DNA from: ZLKRG44 sp964555705 | GTDB taxonomy: Bacteria; Planctomycetota; Phycisphaerae; Phycisphaerales; SM1A02 | Assembly (NCBI GenBank): GCA_964555705.1 | Contig: CAZKTN010000001.1 | Location: 108,785 to 172,784 of the forward strand | Reading direction: 5' to 3' | DNA length: 64,000 nt | Shown: positions 42,605-49,961 of the stretch, one piece after another | How the letters are laid out: each line of letters starts with the position of its first letter | Position numbering within the stretch: position 1 is the stretch's first letter | Translations under genes and position numbers: made by a program | The notes under the pieces: generated by a model | What the model was told of the DNA's origin: nothing | What the model saw: only the letters and a program-made list of their open reading frames with translations | Databases searched by the model: none

Positions 42605-43722
42605 CACTGGTCCCGGCGCAGCCGCGACATGAACCGCACGAGCGGCGCATCGCCCTCCTGCGCCGCACGGTCCCAGTCGATGATGGCGACCCCATCCGGA
42701 GGCACGCACCTGTATGCGTCGCCCCTCTCAAGCCCCTCAGGCCAATCCGCTGCCTCATCCGCCGCACGCGCCCCATCAGGGTCTGCGATCGGCGAGTTTC
42801 CCCAACGGCTCGCGGCGAGCCACGCCTCAACGCGCGGCGCAAGCATCCACTCGACGAACGCCGCGGCCTCGTCAGGATGCGGCGCGCCGGCCACACATGC
42901 GAGCGTGCCGGGCGTGACGATCGCTCCCTCGGCGGAGTCGCCCTGCGCCATCACAGGCAGCACGATGCACTCCACGTCTGCACCTTGCGCACGCGCGGCG
43001 CGCACATCATCCTCATCGGTCATCCCGATCGTGGCCTCGCCGCGCCAGATCGCATCCACCACGGCAGCGTTGCCTCCCGCGAGAACACGCGGCGCCCGGT
43101 CAGCGAGCGCGTCGATCCAGGCGGCGCCCCGCCCATCAGGCAGCATCGACATCGCAATGAGGTGGCCACGTGTCGTCCCGAAGCGGGGATCCGCCATCGC
43201 GAGCGTGCCTGCCCACGAGCCATGTGCGACCTCCGACCACGAACTCGGGAGCGATGCGCGGTCCGTGGCGGAGGGCCGGTACACGATCACGCGGGGCCTG
43301 GCCGCAAACGCATACCAGCGGCCCGACTGGCCCCTGCACCCGTCGGCGATGCGGTCCGCACGCTGGCCCCGGTGCGGAGCCAGCACGCCCTGCGCCGCGA
43401 GGTCAGCCGTCGTGAGCGCCTCGCCCGACCACAGGCAATCTGCGCGCGGCGCGTTGCGTTCGGCCTTCAGCATCGCGGCGAGCGCCGTGGCCTTCGATGC
43501 CTCGGTGTCGTAGCGCGCCCTTACGCGAATGCCGGTGTCCCTCTCGAAGGCAGCGAGGATCGGGCGCGCGATCGACTCGTCCGCGGACACGTACACCACC
43601 ACTTCGCGTGGCGGTAGCCCCTCAGGCACCGAAGGCTCCGGTTCGCCATTCCCGCAACCGGGAATCGCCGTGAGCGGCAGCGCCAGAAGCGCTGCGACAA
43701 CCCTCGAGAGCCGCAGCATCAC
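42604..43722 (-). CDS. Fe(III)/molecule ABC transporter solute-binding lipoprotein
   Basis: The 372-aa protein has a signal ending IPGC (Cys-23, imperfect lipobox). The mature domain REVVVYVSADESIARPILAAFERDTGIRVRARYDTEASK is typical of ferric-iron/2-aminoethylphosphonate-type binding proteins (SBP cluster with FbpA/FutA). GEATIGMTDEDDVRAARAQGA and PHPDEAAAFVEWMLAPRVEAWLA are further hallmarks. The tyrosines that bind iron in FbpA/FutA are not clear, so the ligand is open. Start and stop both overlap neighbours (ATGA, TGATG). Confidence 0.88.
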   Translation of the reverse strand: MMLRLSRVVAALLALPLTAIPGCGNGEPEPSVPEGLPPREVVVYVSADESIARPILAAFERDTGIRVRARYDTEASKATALAAMLKAERNAPRADCLWSGEALTTADLAAQGVLAPHRGQRADRIADGCRGQSGRWYAFAARPRVIVYRPSATDRASLPSSWSEVAHGSWAGTLAMADPRFGTTRGHLIAMSMLPDGRGAAWIDALADRAPRVLAGGNAAVVDAIWRGEATIGMTDEDDVRAARAQGADVECIVLPVMAQGDSAEGAIVTPGTLACVAGAPHPDEAAAFVEWMLAPRVEAWLAASRWGNSPIADPDGARAADEAADWPEGLERGDAYRCVPPDGVAIIDWDRAAQEGDAPLVRFMSRLRRDQ

Positions 43723-45500
43723 GGCGATGCTGGACCCGTCTTCTGCTCGATGCGGCGCCGCATCTCGCCGAAGTAGCGGCGGTGCGCCTCACGCAGGTGC
43801 GGAGGCACAGGATCCTCGCCCGTGCCTTCCTCCACGCCGCGCGAGATCTCCTGCGCGATCTGCTTGAGCTTGGCCCGGCTCTCGCCCACCACAGGGGGCG
43901 CATCGACAAGCTGCCGTGCGATCACGTCGCCGCCTTGGTTGGCGACCTTCTCCTTGCGGCTCTTGGTGCCGAAAGGCGTCTCCTGAGTCGGCGTGTTGCC
44001 GCCATTGGATGGTCCGCCCTGAGGCCCTCGACCCTGGCCGGGCTGGCCAGTGCGCGATGGCTGATTCCCGCTGGCCAGCTGCGTCGCCTGCCCGCCGCCC
44101 GCGCATTGCGAGCGCGCCGACTGCGCATCCTGCATCATCTGCGCGAGCTGCTCCATCTCGCTCAGCATCTGATTTCCCTGCGCGAGCGACGACGCGCCTG
44201 ACTGGGACTGGGACCCCTCCTGCCCCTGCGAAGGCTGTCCCTGCGATCCCGACTGGCCACCGGACTTGCTTCCCGACGGGTTGCGGCACTCTCCCGCACA
44301 CTGGCCCATCGACTTTGCGAGCTTCTCGAGCGACTCGTTGGCGCTGCGCTGCGCGCGAGCAGCCTGGCGGATGCTCTCCTTCTGGGCATCGTTGAGCTGG
44401 TCGGACTTCGCGAGCGCCTGCTCGAGCGCTGCAGGATTCGAGGCAAGCGCGGGATCCATGCCCGAGCGCTCGAGCGCCTTCCTCAGGGCATCCTGGTTGG
44501 CTGCCGACTTCTCGATCTGCGACGCGAGCTGCTCAAGGGACTTCGCCAGCGACTCGCGCGTGGCGGCATCGAGCGCCGGATCTGATGCCTGCTTCGCGAG
44601 CTGCTCAAGCTGCTGGCGCGCCGTGGCCGCATCGCCTCGCTTGAGCGCCTCGGCGAGCTGCTGCACCGGGGAACCGTCAGTGGGCTCCACACGGCTGAGC
44701 GCATCCTTCAGCGCATCGAGCTGCTGCGCCTGCTCGGACTGCATGAGCTGGTCGAGGCGCTGCGTGAGCTCTGTCATTCGGCGAGCGGCCTCCTTGCGAA
44801 CCGCCTCTGCCGACTCCCCGTCCTTTCCTGCCCCGACGAGTTCGCCCTCCTTCTGCTCCGTCATGCCGAGCGCCTTCGCAAGCGCATCGTTCGACTCGAT
44901 CTGGCGCACGACGGGCTCGAGCCGAGCCGCGGCCGCTGCACGCGCGGCGGCGAGCTCCTCAGCGTTGCCCGACGACGGCGCATCGGCACCACCGACCGGA
45001 ATCGGAGGCAGCAGCATCCATGCGGCCACCGCAGCGGCCATCAGCGCGGGGCCGGCAAAGGCACGCCCCGGCAGCGGTATCGGGCACGCCGTACGCAATC
45101 CCTCGCGCACGCGACGATCCTGTGCAGCGCGAAGCCCATCCTCGATCGCTGCACGGGCGAAGGGGTCTGTGCGCGCCGCGACGGCGATCGCGGTGGAGAG
45201 ACGGTCATGCAGGCCCAGACGAACGTCCACGATGCTCGCCACTGCCAGATCAGCGGGACGCGTGACGCGCGCAACGGTCCAGCCGATGACACCCGTGACG
45301 CCCAATGCCAGACCGCCCCACATCATGAACGGGGAGCCAAGCCAGGGCACCCAACCGCTTGCAAGTCGGGCACCCACCATCGCCGCAAGCAGCACGGCCC
45401 CCACCACGACCGACGCCGATGCGACGCACGCCACCACGTCGCGCATCATGATGCGTCGCCGGGCCGCGCGAACGATCGTGCCGATGGCATCCATGGTCAT
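43719..45500 (-). CDS. DUF4175-like membrane protein with long Gln-rich coiled coil (first gene of operon)
   Basis: The product is about 593 aa. Two N-terminal helices (about 20-70) are followed by LHDRLSTAIAVAARTDPFARAAIEDGLRAAQ, as in DUF4175 proteins, and a third helix near 145. An Ala/Gln/Glu coiled coil spans about 180-400. A Gln/Gly/Ser-rich low-complexity region (GQSGSQGQPSQGQEGSQSQS) and a conserved-looking basic end (HLREAHRRYFGEMRRRIEQK) close it. DUF4175-like genes often accompany MoxR/VWA operons. ATG 45500 (or 45494) heads the seven-gene unit. Confidence 0.83.
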   Translation of the reverse strand: MTMDAIGTIVRAARRRIMMRDVVACVASASVVVGAVLLAAMVGARLASGWVPWLGSPFMMWGGLALGVTGVIGWTVARVTRPADLAVASIVDVRLGLHDRLSTAIAVAARTDPFARAAIEDGLRAAQDRRVREGLRTACPIPLPGRAFAGPALMAAAVAAWMLLPPIPVGGADAPSSGNAEELAAARAAAAARLEPVVRQIESNDALAKALGMTEQKEGELVGAGKDGESAEAVRKEAARRMTELTQRLDQLMQSEQAQQLDALKDALSRVEPTDGSPVQQLAEALKRGDAATARQQLEQLAKQASDPALDAATRESLAKSLEQLASQIEKSAANQDALRKALERSGMDPALASNPAALEQALAKSDQLNDAQKESIRQAARAQRSANESLEKLAKSMGQCAGECRNPSGSKSGGQSGSQGQPSQGQEGSQSQSGASSLAQGNQMLSEMEQLAQMMQDAQSARSQCAGGGQATQLASGNQPSRTGQPGQGRGPQGGPSNGGNTPTQETPFGTKSRKEKVANQGGDVIARQLVDAPPVVGESRAKLKQIAQEISRGVEEGTGEDPVPPHLREAHRRYFGEMRRRIEQKTGPASP

Positions 45501-45532
45501 TTCGTGCGGTCGTGCCGCCGACCGTACGAAGT

Positions 45533-45538
45533 TAGGAT
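45533..45538 (+). promoter_or_regulatory. Leaderless -10 element for the Pro-Glu-repeat protein
   Basis: TAGGAT, six bases, then ATG at 45545. Predicted +1 is the A of the start codon. The divergent operon start is only 44 bases away. Confidence 0.6.
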
Positions 45539-45544
45539 ACGCCG

Positions 45545-46749
45545 ATGCTGTCGCTTGACGCCCTGCTGATCTCGTCACTTCTCGCGATGCCGCTCTCGCC
45601 GTGGCGGCAGGAGCCGCCGGCGCAGCCTGAGCCACCCGCGCAGCCTGAGCCTGCGCCTGAACCTGAGCCAGAACCAGTGCCTGAGCCGGAGCCAGAGCCC
45701 GAACCGGAACCGGAGCCAGAGCCAGAGCCAGAGCCGATGATCGACGAGCCCCCTGTAGAGCCCTCGGACGAGCAGNNNNNNNNNNNNNNNNNNNNNNNNN
45801 NNNNNNNNNNNNNNNNNNNNNNNNNNNNNNNNNNNNNNNNNNNNNNNNNNNNNNNNNNNNNNNNNNNNNNNNNNNGCCAGAGCCAGAGCCGATGATCGAC
45901 GAGCCCCCTGTAGAGCCCTCGGACGAGCAGTCCGAGCGGGTGCGGCAACTCGAGGAGGAGCTCGCGGAGGCGCGCGCGCGTGCGGCGGACCTCGAACGAA
46001 TGATCGACGAGCTCCGGAATCAGGTGACCCAACTTCGCACGGAACTCGCTGCACGGGCCGCTGCCCGCGCGGCTGCAGCGTCCGCACCATCACCTGCCCC
46101 AGTGCCTCGGGCAGAGAACTCATCGCCTTCTCCCGAATTGTCGCAGGCGCCGCCGCAAGCGCAACCGCGACGGTCATGGGACGAGGATCCCGATGACCAG
46201 CGGCCCTCATGGACGCCACCCGCACCTGTGGCGCAGGCACCTGCACCACTTCCCGCGAATGCGACCTCCGACCCCGAGTCGTTCCTTGCATCGATGCGAT
46301 CCGCGTATGCCTCCCGCTTCCCGAGCATCCCGAGCCCGAGCCAGCGTGACGCGTTCGACGCCTTCACGGGCGACGTCGTGAAGTGGAGCGCGGGGCAGCA
46401 GCGTGCGCTCCGGTTGCCTGTGACCTGGACAGTCCACCTTGTCCGCGTCGAGAAGGGTTCGAGCAAGGACCGCACCGTCAAGTTCATCGCTCGTACCGCG
46501 GGCCGCAGCGGCTCGCGCGGATCGGGTGACACGTTCGTGGTCCGCGTGCCGCGGGCCCAGGCGCAGGAGCTGACGAGCGGCGACTACCGGAGCACACCAT
46601 TCGAGGTGACTGGAACCTTGGCGCCGATCGTGCGCTTCGCCCCCGAGCGGGCCTACGACGGGATCTCCTCGAATCACAGCGCCTTTGTGGGGCCTTACTG
46701 CGAGGTCTCGATCGCCCTCGACAGCCAGTCAATCCGTCCGGGAAGTTGA
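45545..46749 (+). CDS. Exported Pro-Glu-repeat protein with coiled coil, interrupted by assembly gap
   Basis: Collapsing the gap gives one frame of 349 aa. A short signal-like helix (LDALLISSLLAMPLSPW) is followed by a Pro-Glu repeat of about 35 residues (PEPEPEPEP…). A charged coiled coil (SERVRQLEEELAEARARAADLERMIDELRNQVTQLR, in segments) comes next, then a Pro/Ala linker. The soluble C-terminal domain (about 210-349) contains VKWSAGQQRALRLPVTWTVHLVRVEKG. The stiff Pro-Glu rod recalls TonB-type spacers across the periplasm, but no TonB C-domain is seen. Its stop overlaps the feo operator by one base. Confidence 0.78.
45721..45930. other. Assembly gap 5: 100 N flanked by identical 55-base ends (artefact)
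   Basis: Bases 45721-45775 equal 45876-45930 around the N run 45776-45875. Removing 155 bases keeps one open frame. The break lies at the end of a GAGCCA-type repeat, so the exact repeat number may still be uncertain. Confidence 0.88.
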
Positions 46750-46774
46750 TATTGAGACTGAGTCTCAATATGAT
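46749..46774 (+). promoter_or_regulatory. Perfect 23-base palindromic operator overlapping the feoA -10
   Basis: The site 46749-46771 has 11-base perfect arms (ATATTGAGACT and its complement) around a central G. Its core TGAGACT-G-AGTCTCA has the 7-1-7 form of Fur-type boxes. The -10 TATGAT (46769-46774) overlaps its right edge, and six bases later lies the feoA ATG, so transcription starts on the A at 46781. A bound metal-sensing repressor would block the polymerase. Regulator identity (Fur, MntR/IdeR-like) is inferred. Confidence 0.8.
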
Positions 46775-46780
46775 CCCCCG

Positions 46781-47095
46781 ATGCGGCACGCCGGAGCAGC
46801 CCAAGCCACCCAGCCTACGAAGGATCCGCTCCGGATCCCGTTGACGCAGTTGCGGCGTGGCCAGAGGGCCACCGTCGAATGCGCCGCCCTAGACGGGCTT
46901 CCCGACGACCACCGTTGCCTGCTGTCAGCCATGGGGCTTGGAGATTCGTGCGAACTTCGCGTGTGCAGGCCGGGTGCCCCGTGCATCGTGCAGGTGGATG
47001 GGACACGCCTGGGCATCGCGCAGGATGTGGCCGAGCGGATACTCGTGACGCCACTTCCCGACCCATCGGCAGTGTCGCGCAATGCCAACGGCTGA
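46781..47095 (+). CDS. feoA: Ferrous iron transport protein A
   Basis: The 104-aa protein starts MRHAGAAQATQPTKDPLRI. The SH3-like FeoA domain (about 18-95) shows LTQLRRGQRATVECAALDGLPDDHRCLLSAMGLGDSCELRV, read in segments, with MGLG in place of the usual MGL.PG, and PCIVQVDGTRLGIAQDVAERILV. FeoA binds FeoB in the cytoplasm and assists Fe2+ uptake. ATG 46781 is fixed by the -10 spacing, and an earlier in-frame ATG would cross the operator. It overlaps feoB by 14 bases. Confidence 0.92.
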   Translation: MRHAGAAQATQPTKDPLRIPLTQLRRGQRATVECAALDGLPDDHRCLLSAMGLGDSCELRVCRPGAPCIVQVDGTRLGIAQDVAERILVTPLPDPSAVSRNANG

Positions 47096-49013
47096 CGCAC
47101 CGTCGTCGGCCCCCGCTGCCGCCGCACGTGCGATGCGCGTGGCGCTCCTGGGCAACCCCAATGTGGGCAAGAGCACACTGTTCAACGCGCTCTGCGGGCT
47201 GCGCGTCAAGACGGCCAACTTTCCCGGAAGCACGGTCGAGCACCATGTTGGGGGGTTTCGCGACCGCCGAGGCCGCGAGTTCGAGCTGATCGACCTTCCG
47301 GGCACCTACAGCCTGAGGCTTGAGCTGCCCGAGTCGCGGCTCTGCCGCGATTGCCTCGAGGGACGCATCGGCGACTGCACGCCGGACGCTGCGCTCATCG
47401 TGCTCGACTCGACCAACCTCGTGCGCAACCTCCAGTTCGCCGCGACCGCGCTTCGCCGCGATGTGCCTTCGGTCATCGCGCTCAACATGAGCGACGAGGC
47501 GTCGAGGCGCGGCCTGAGCATCGACACTCGCGCGGCATCGGACCTTCTCGGCTGCCCCGTCGTCGCCGTGTCCGGACGCAGCGGGATGGGACTGCCGGCG
47601 CTGGCTGACGCGCTCGCCGACGTGACCGCCCGAAAGCGCACAGCGCTTCCCCTGCATCCGCTTCCGGAAGGCGAGCCGGGGAGCGCGGAGTCCGTGCGCT
47701 GGGCAAACCAGCTCTTCGCGCAGATCGGCGGCAGCGGCACCTCGAGCCGCGATGCGCTTCACGACCGCCTTGATGCCGCATTCACGCATCCGGTGCTTGG
47801 GCTGGTGTTCTTCGGCGCAGTGATGACGGCGCTTTTCGCGGCGCTGTTCTGGGTGGCGAAGTGGCCCATGGAGTGGATTGGCAGCACCTTCGATGCGCTG
47901 GCCACGCTCGTCGGAGATGTGGTGCCGCCGGGCGTGCTCCAGGACCTTCTCGCCAACGGGGTGGTGGGCGGCATCGCGGCCACCGTCGTGTTCCTGCCGC
48001 AGATCTGCATCCTGTTCTTCCTGCTGGCGCTGCTCGAGGACTCTGGCTACCTCGCACGCGCGGCCTTCGCGCTCGATCGCGTCATGCGCCGCTTCGGCCT
48101 GCCGGGCCAGGCGTTCATGCCGCTGCTCTCGAGCCATGCGTGCGCGCTGCCTGGCATCATGTCGACGAGGCTGATCCCAGACCCGCGCGACCGCATCGCG
48201 GCCATCCTGGCTGCTCCGTTCATGAGCTGCTCCGCGCGGCTCCCGGTGTACGTGCTGCTGTGCGGCATCCTCTTTGCGGACCGGCCGCTCATGGCGGGCC
48301 TCGCGTTCGTCGGCTGCTACGTGCTTGGCGCAGTGGCCGGACTCCTCACGGCACTGCTTGCGCGCAGGACCGTGCTGCGGGGCCCTAGCCGGCCGATGGT
48401 GCTCGAGCTCCCCACCTACCGGATTCCCCACCTTCGGACGGCATTCGCGACAGCCGTCGAGCGCGGATGGGTGTTCCTTCGCAATGCGGGAAGCGTGATC
48501 CTCGCGATCGCCGTCGTCATGTGGTGGCTGAGCGCATATCCGAAGGTTGAGGCGTCGGCGCCCGAGGCAGAGTCCGAGGCGCAGGCTGCGCGCGCGCAGC
48601 AGTCCGGCAGCTTCGCCGGCATGGCCGGTCGCGCATTGGAGCCGATCTTCCGGCCGATCGGGCTCGACAGCCAGCTCACCGTCGCCGTGCTCACGAGCTT
48701 CATGGCGCGTGAGGTGTTCACGACCACGGTGTTCGTCGTCACGGGTGCCGGCGAGGACGCGGGCGACGACGAGGGCACCCTCGAGCGCGTGCGGAGCGCC
48801 ACCCGCCTCGATGGCACGCCGCTGTTTACGGTGCCCACGGCGTGGAGCCTCCTCGTCTTCTACGTGCTTGCCATGCAGTGCCTTCCGACGCTCGCGCTCG
48901 TGCGGCGCGAGACGGGCTCATGGCGCTGGCCTCTCGCGCAGTTCGCGTGGATGACTGCCGTCGCGTATGTCGGCGCACTCATCGCGTACCGGATTGCGGG
49001 AGGCGGCGCGTGA
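47082..49013 (+). CDS. feoB: Ferrous iron transporter FeoB
   Basis: This is the inner-membrane Fe2+ transporter with an N-terminal G domain, 643 aa. G1 is GNPNVGKST (24-32), then the switch region TANFPGSTVEHHVG, G3 DLPGTYSL and G4 NMSD. The spacer-helix domain (about 175-250) is followed by gate segments with LPGIMSTRLIPDPRDRIAAILAAPFMSCSARLPVYVLL. The second gate region carries SFMAREVFTTTVFVV. Length is slightly below E. coli FeoB. It lies between feoA (14-base overlap) and a small Cys protein. Confidence 0.97.
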   Translation: MPTADAPSSAPAAAARAMRVALLGNPNVGKSTLFNALCGLRVKTANFPGSTVEHHVGGFRDRRGREFELIDLPGTYSLRLELPESRLCRDCLEGRIGDCTPDAALIVLDSTNLVRNLQFAATALRRDVPSVIALNMSDEASRRGLSIDTRAASDLLGCPVVAVSGRSGMGLPALADALADVTARKRTALPLHPLPEGEPGSAESVRWANQLFAQIGGSGTSSRDALHDRLDAAFTHPVLGLVFFGAVMTALFAALFWVAKWPMEWIGSTFDALATLVGDVVPPGVLQDLLANGVVGGIAATVVFLPQICILFFLLALLEDSGYLARAAFALDRVMRRFGLPGQAFMPLLSSHACALPGIMSTRLIPDPRDRIAAILAAPFMSCSARLPVYVLLCGILFADRPLMAGLAFVGCYVLGAVAGLLTALLARRTVLRGPSRPMVLELPTYRIPHLRTAFATAVERGWVFLRNAGSVILAIAVVMWWLSAYPKVEASAPEAESEAQAARAQQSGSFAGMAGRALEPIFRPIGLDSQLTVAVLTSFMAREVFTTTVFVVTGAGEDAGDDEGTLERVRSATRLDGTPLFTVPTAWSLLVFYVLAMQCLPTLALVRRETGSWRWPLAQFAWMTAVAYVGALIAYRIAGGGA

Positions 49014-49207
49014 GCTTCCCCGTCGGCGACTGGCAGTTCTGGATCGCGACGGCCATCGCTGCCGCGTGCGCGTGGGCGATCATCCGGCCGATGCTTCCCT
49101 CGCGGAAGAAGAGCCAGTCGTGTCCCGGGTGCCCATCAGGCGAGCCGCGTGCGGACCCTACCGCACGAAAGGCCACACTCACCATTGGCGGGGTGCGGCC
49201 GAAGTAG
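49010..49207 (+). CDS. Small FeoB-associated Cys-rich membrane protein
   Basis: The 65-aa protein has a GTG start overlapping the feoB stop by 4 bases. One helix (about 9-29; WQFWIATAIAAACAWAIIRPM) is followed by a basic stretch and SCPGC (Cys-38, Cys-41), typical of small Cys-motif proteins beside feoB in other phyla. It replaces FeoC in position. A metal-handling or FeoB-stabilising role is inferred. Its end lies over the tail of the convergent ispD gene by 29 bases. Confidence 0.8.
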   Translation: MSFPVGDWQFWIATAIAAACAWAIIRPMLPSRKKSQSCPGCPSGEPRADPTARKATLTIGGVRPK

Positions 49208-49961
49208 GCATCGACGCGAACGCGCGGGCCACCAGCAGATCCTCGCGCGTGGTCACCTTGATGTTGCGCACCTCGCCGTCCACCACAAGCACCGGCTCGC
49301 CGAGGCGCTCCACCAGCATCGCGTCGTCGGTGACGCCCGCAAGATCCGGCTGCGCGTAGGCGCGGCGCAGGAGCCCCAACTCGAAGACCTGCGGGGTCTG
49401 CACCGCAACCACACGGTCGCGCGGGATTGTCTCCTCCACGAGTCGACCCTGCGCCGACTCGCGGCCGGCGTCGCCGAGGATCGCATCGGCAATCGCATCA
49501 TCCGCTGCGGCAGACACAAGGTTCGCAGACACCCGCTTGAGGGTGGCGCGCACGGGATCGCCGGGGATCACTGCGGGCGCGACCTGCGCCGCATCGAACA
49601 CTCGCGAGACCAGCTCGTCGGACACGCACGGCCGTGCCGCATCGTGCACAGCGACATGCGTCACCCCCTCTGGCACATGCGCGAGCGCGAGGCTCACGGT
49701 CTCCCAGCGCTCGGCGCGACCGCCGGGCACCACCTTCACGCCGTGGAACCCCAGCTGCGCACCGAAGCGCGACATGAACTCCTCCATGCCGTCGGGCGGC
49801 GCGGCAACGACCACGCACGTGACCTCCGGGCGCCGCGTGAAGATCTCCACAGTGCGCAGCAGCATCGGACGCCCGCCGATCTCCTGGGAGATCTTCTCGC
49901 CCCCGAACCTCTCGCCTCGGCCTGCGGCCGGAATGATGACGCACACCCTGAACTCGCTCAC
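49179..49961 (-). CDS. ispD: 2-C-methyl-D-erythritol 4-phosphate cytidylyltransferase
   Basis: The enzyme makes CDP-methylerythritol in the MEP isoprenoid pathway. The protein has 260 aa. Motifs are VCVIIPAAGRGERFGGEKISQEIGGRPML, then VVPGGRAERWETVSLAL, HVAVHDAARPCVSDELV and VQTPQVFELGLLRRAYA, with TDDAMLVERLG. These match CTP and metal sites. GTG 49961 overlaps the HSP70 stop by 4 bases (GTGA), so ispD is translated with it. There is a modest extension in the middle. Confidence 0.95.
   Translation of the reverse strand: MSEFRVCVIIPAAGRGERFGGEKISQEIGGRPMLLRTVEIFTRRPEVTCVVVAAPPDGMEEFMSRFGAQLGFHGVKVVPGGRAERWETVSLALAHVPEGVTHVAVHDAARPCVSDELVSRVFDAAQVAPAVIPGDPVRATLKRVSANLVSAAADDAIADAILGDAGRESAQGRLVEETIPRDRVVAVQTPQVFELGLLRRAYAQPDLAGVTDDAMLVERLGEPVLVVDGEVRNIKVTTREDLLVARAFASMPTSAAPRQW

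Noticed and set aside
45609..45775. GAGCCA-type repeat as a CRISPR or satellite array
   Set aside because: It encodes a Pro-Glu run in one open frame and has no spacers.
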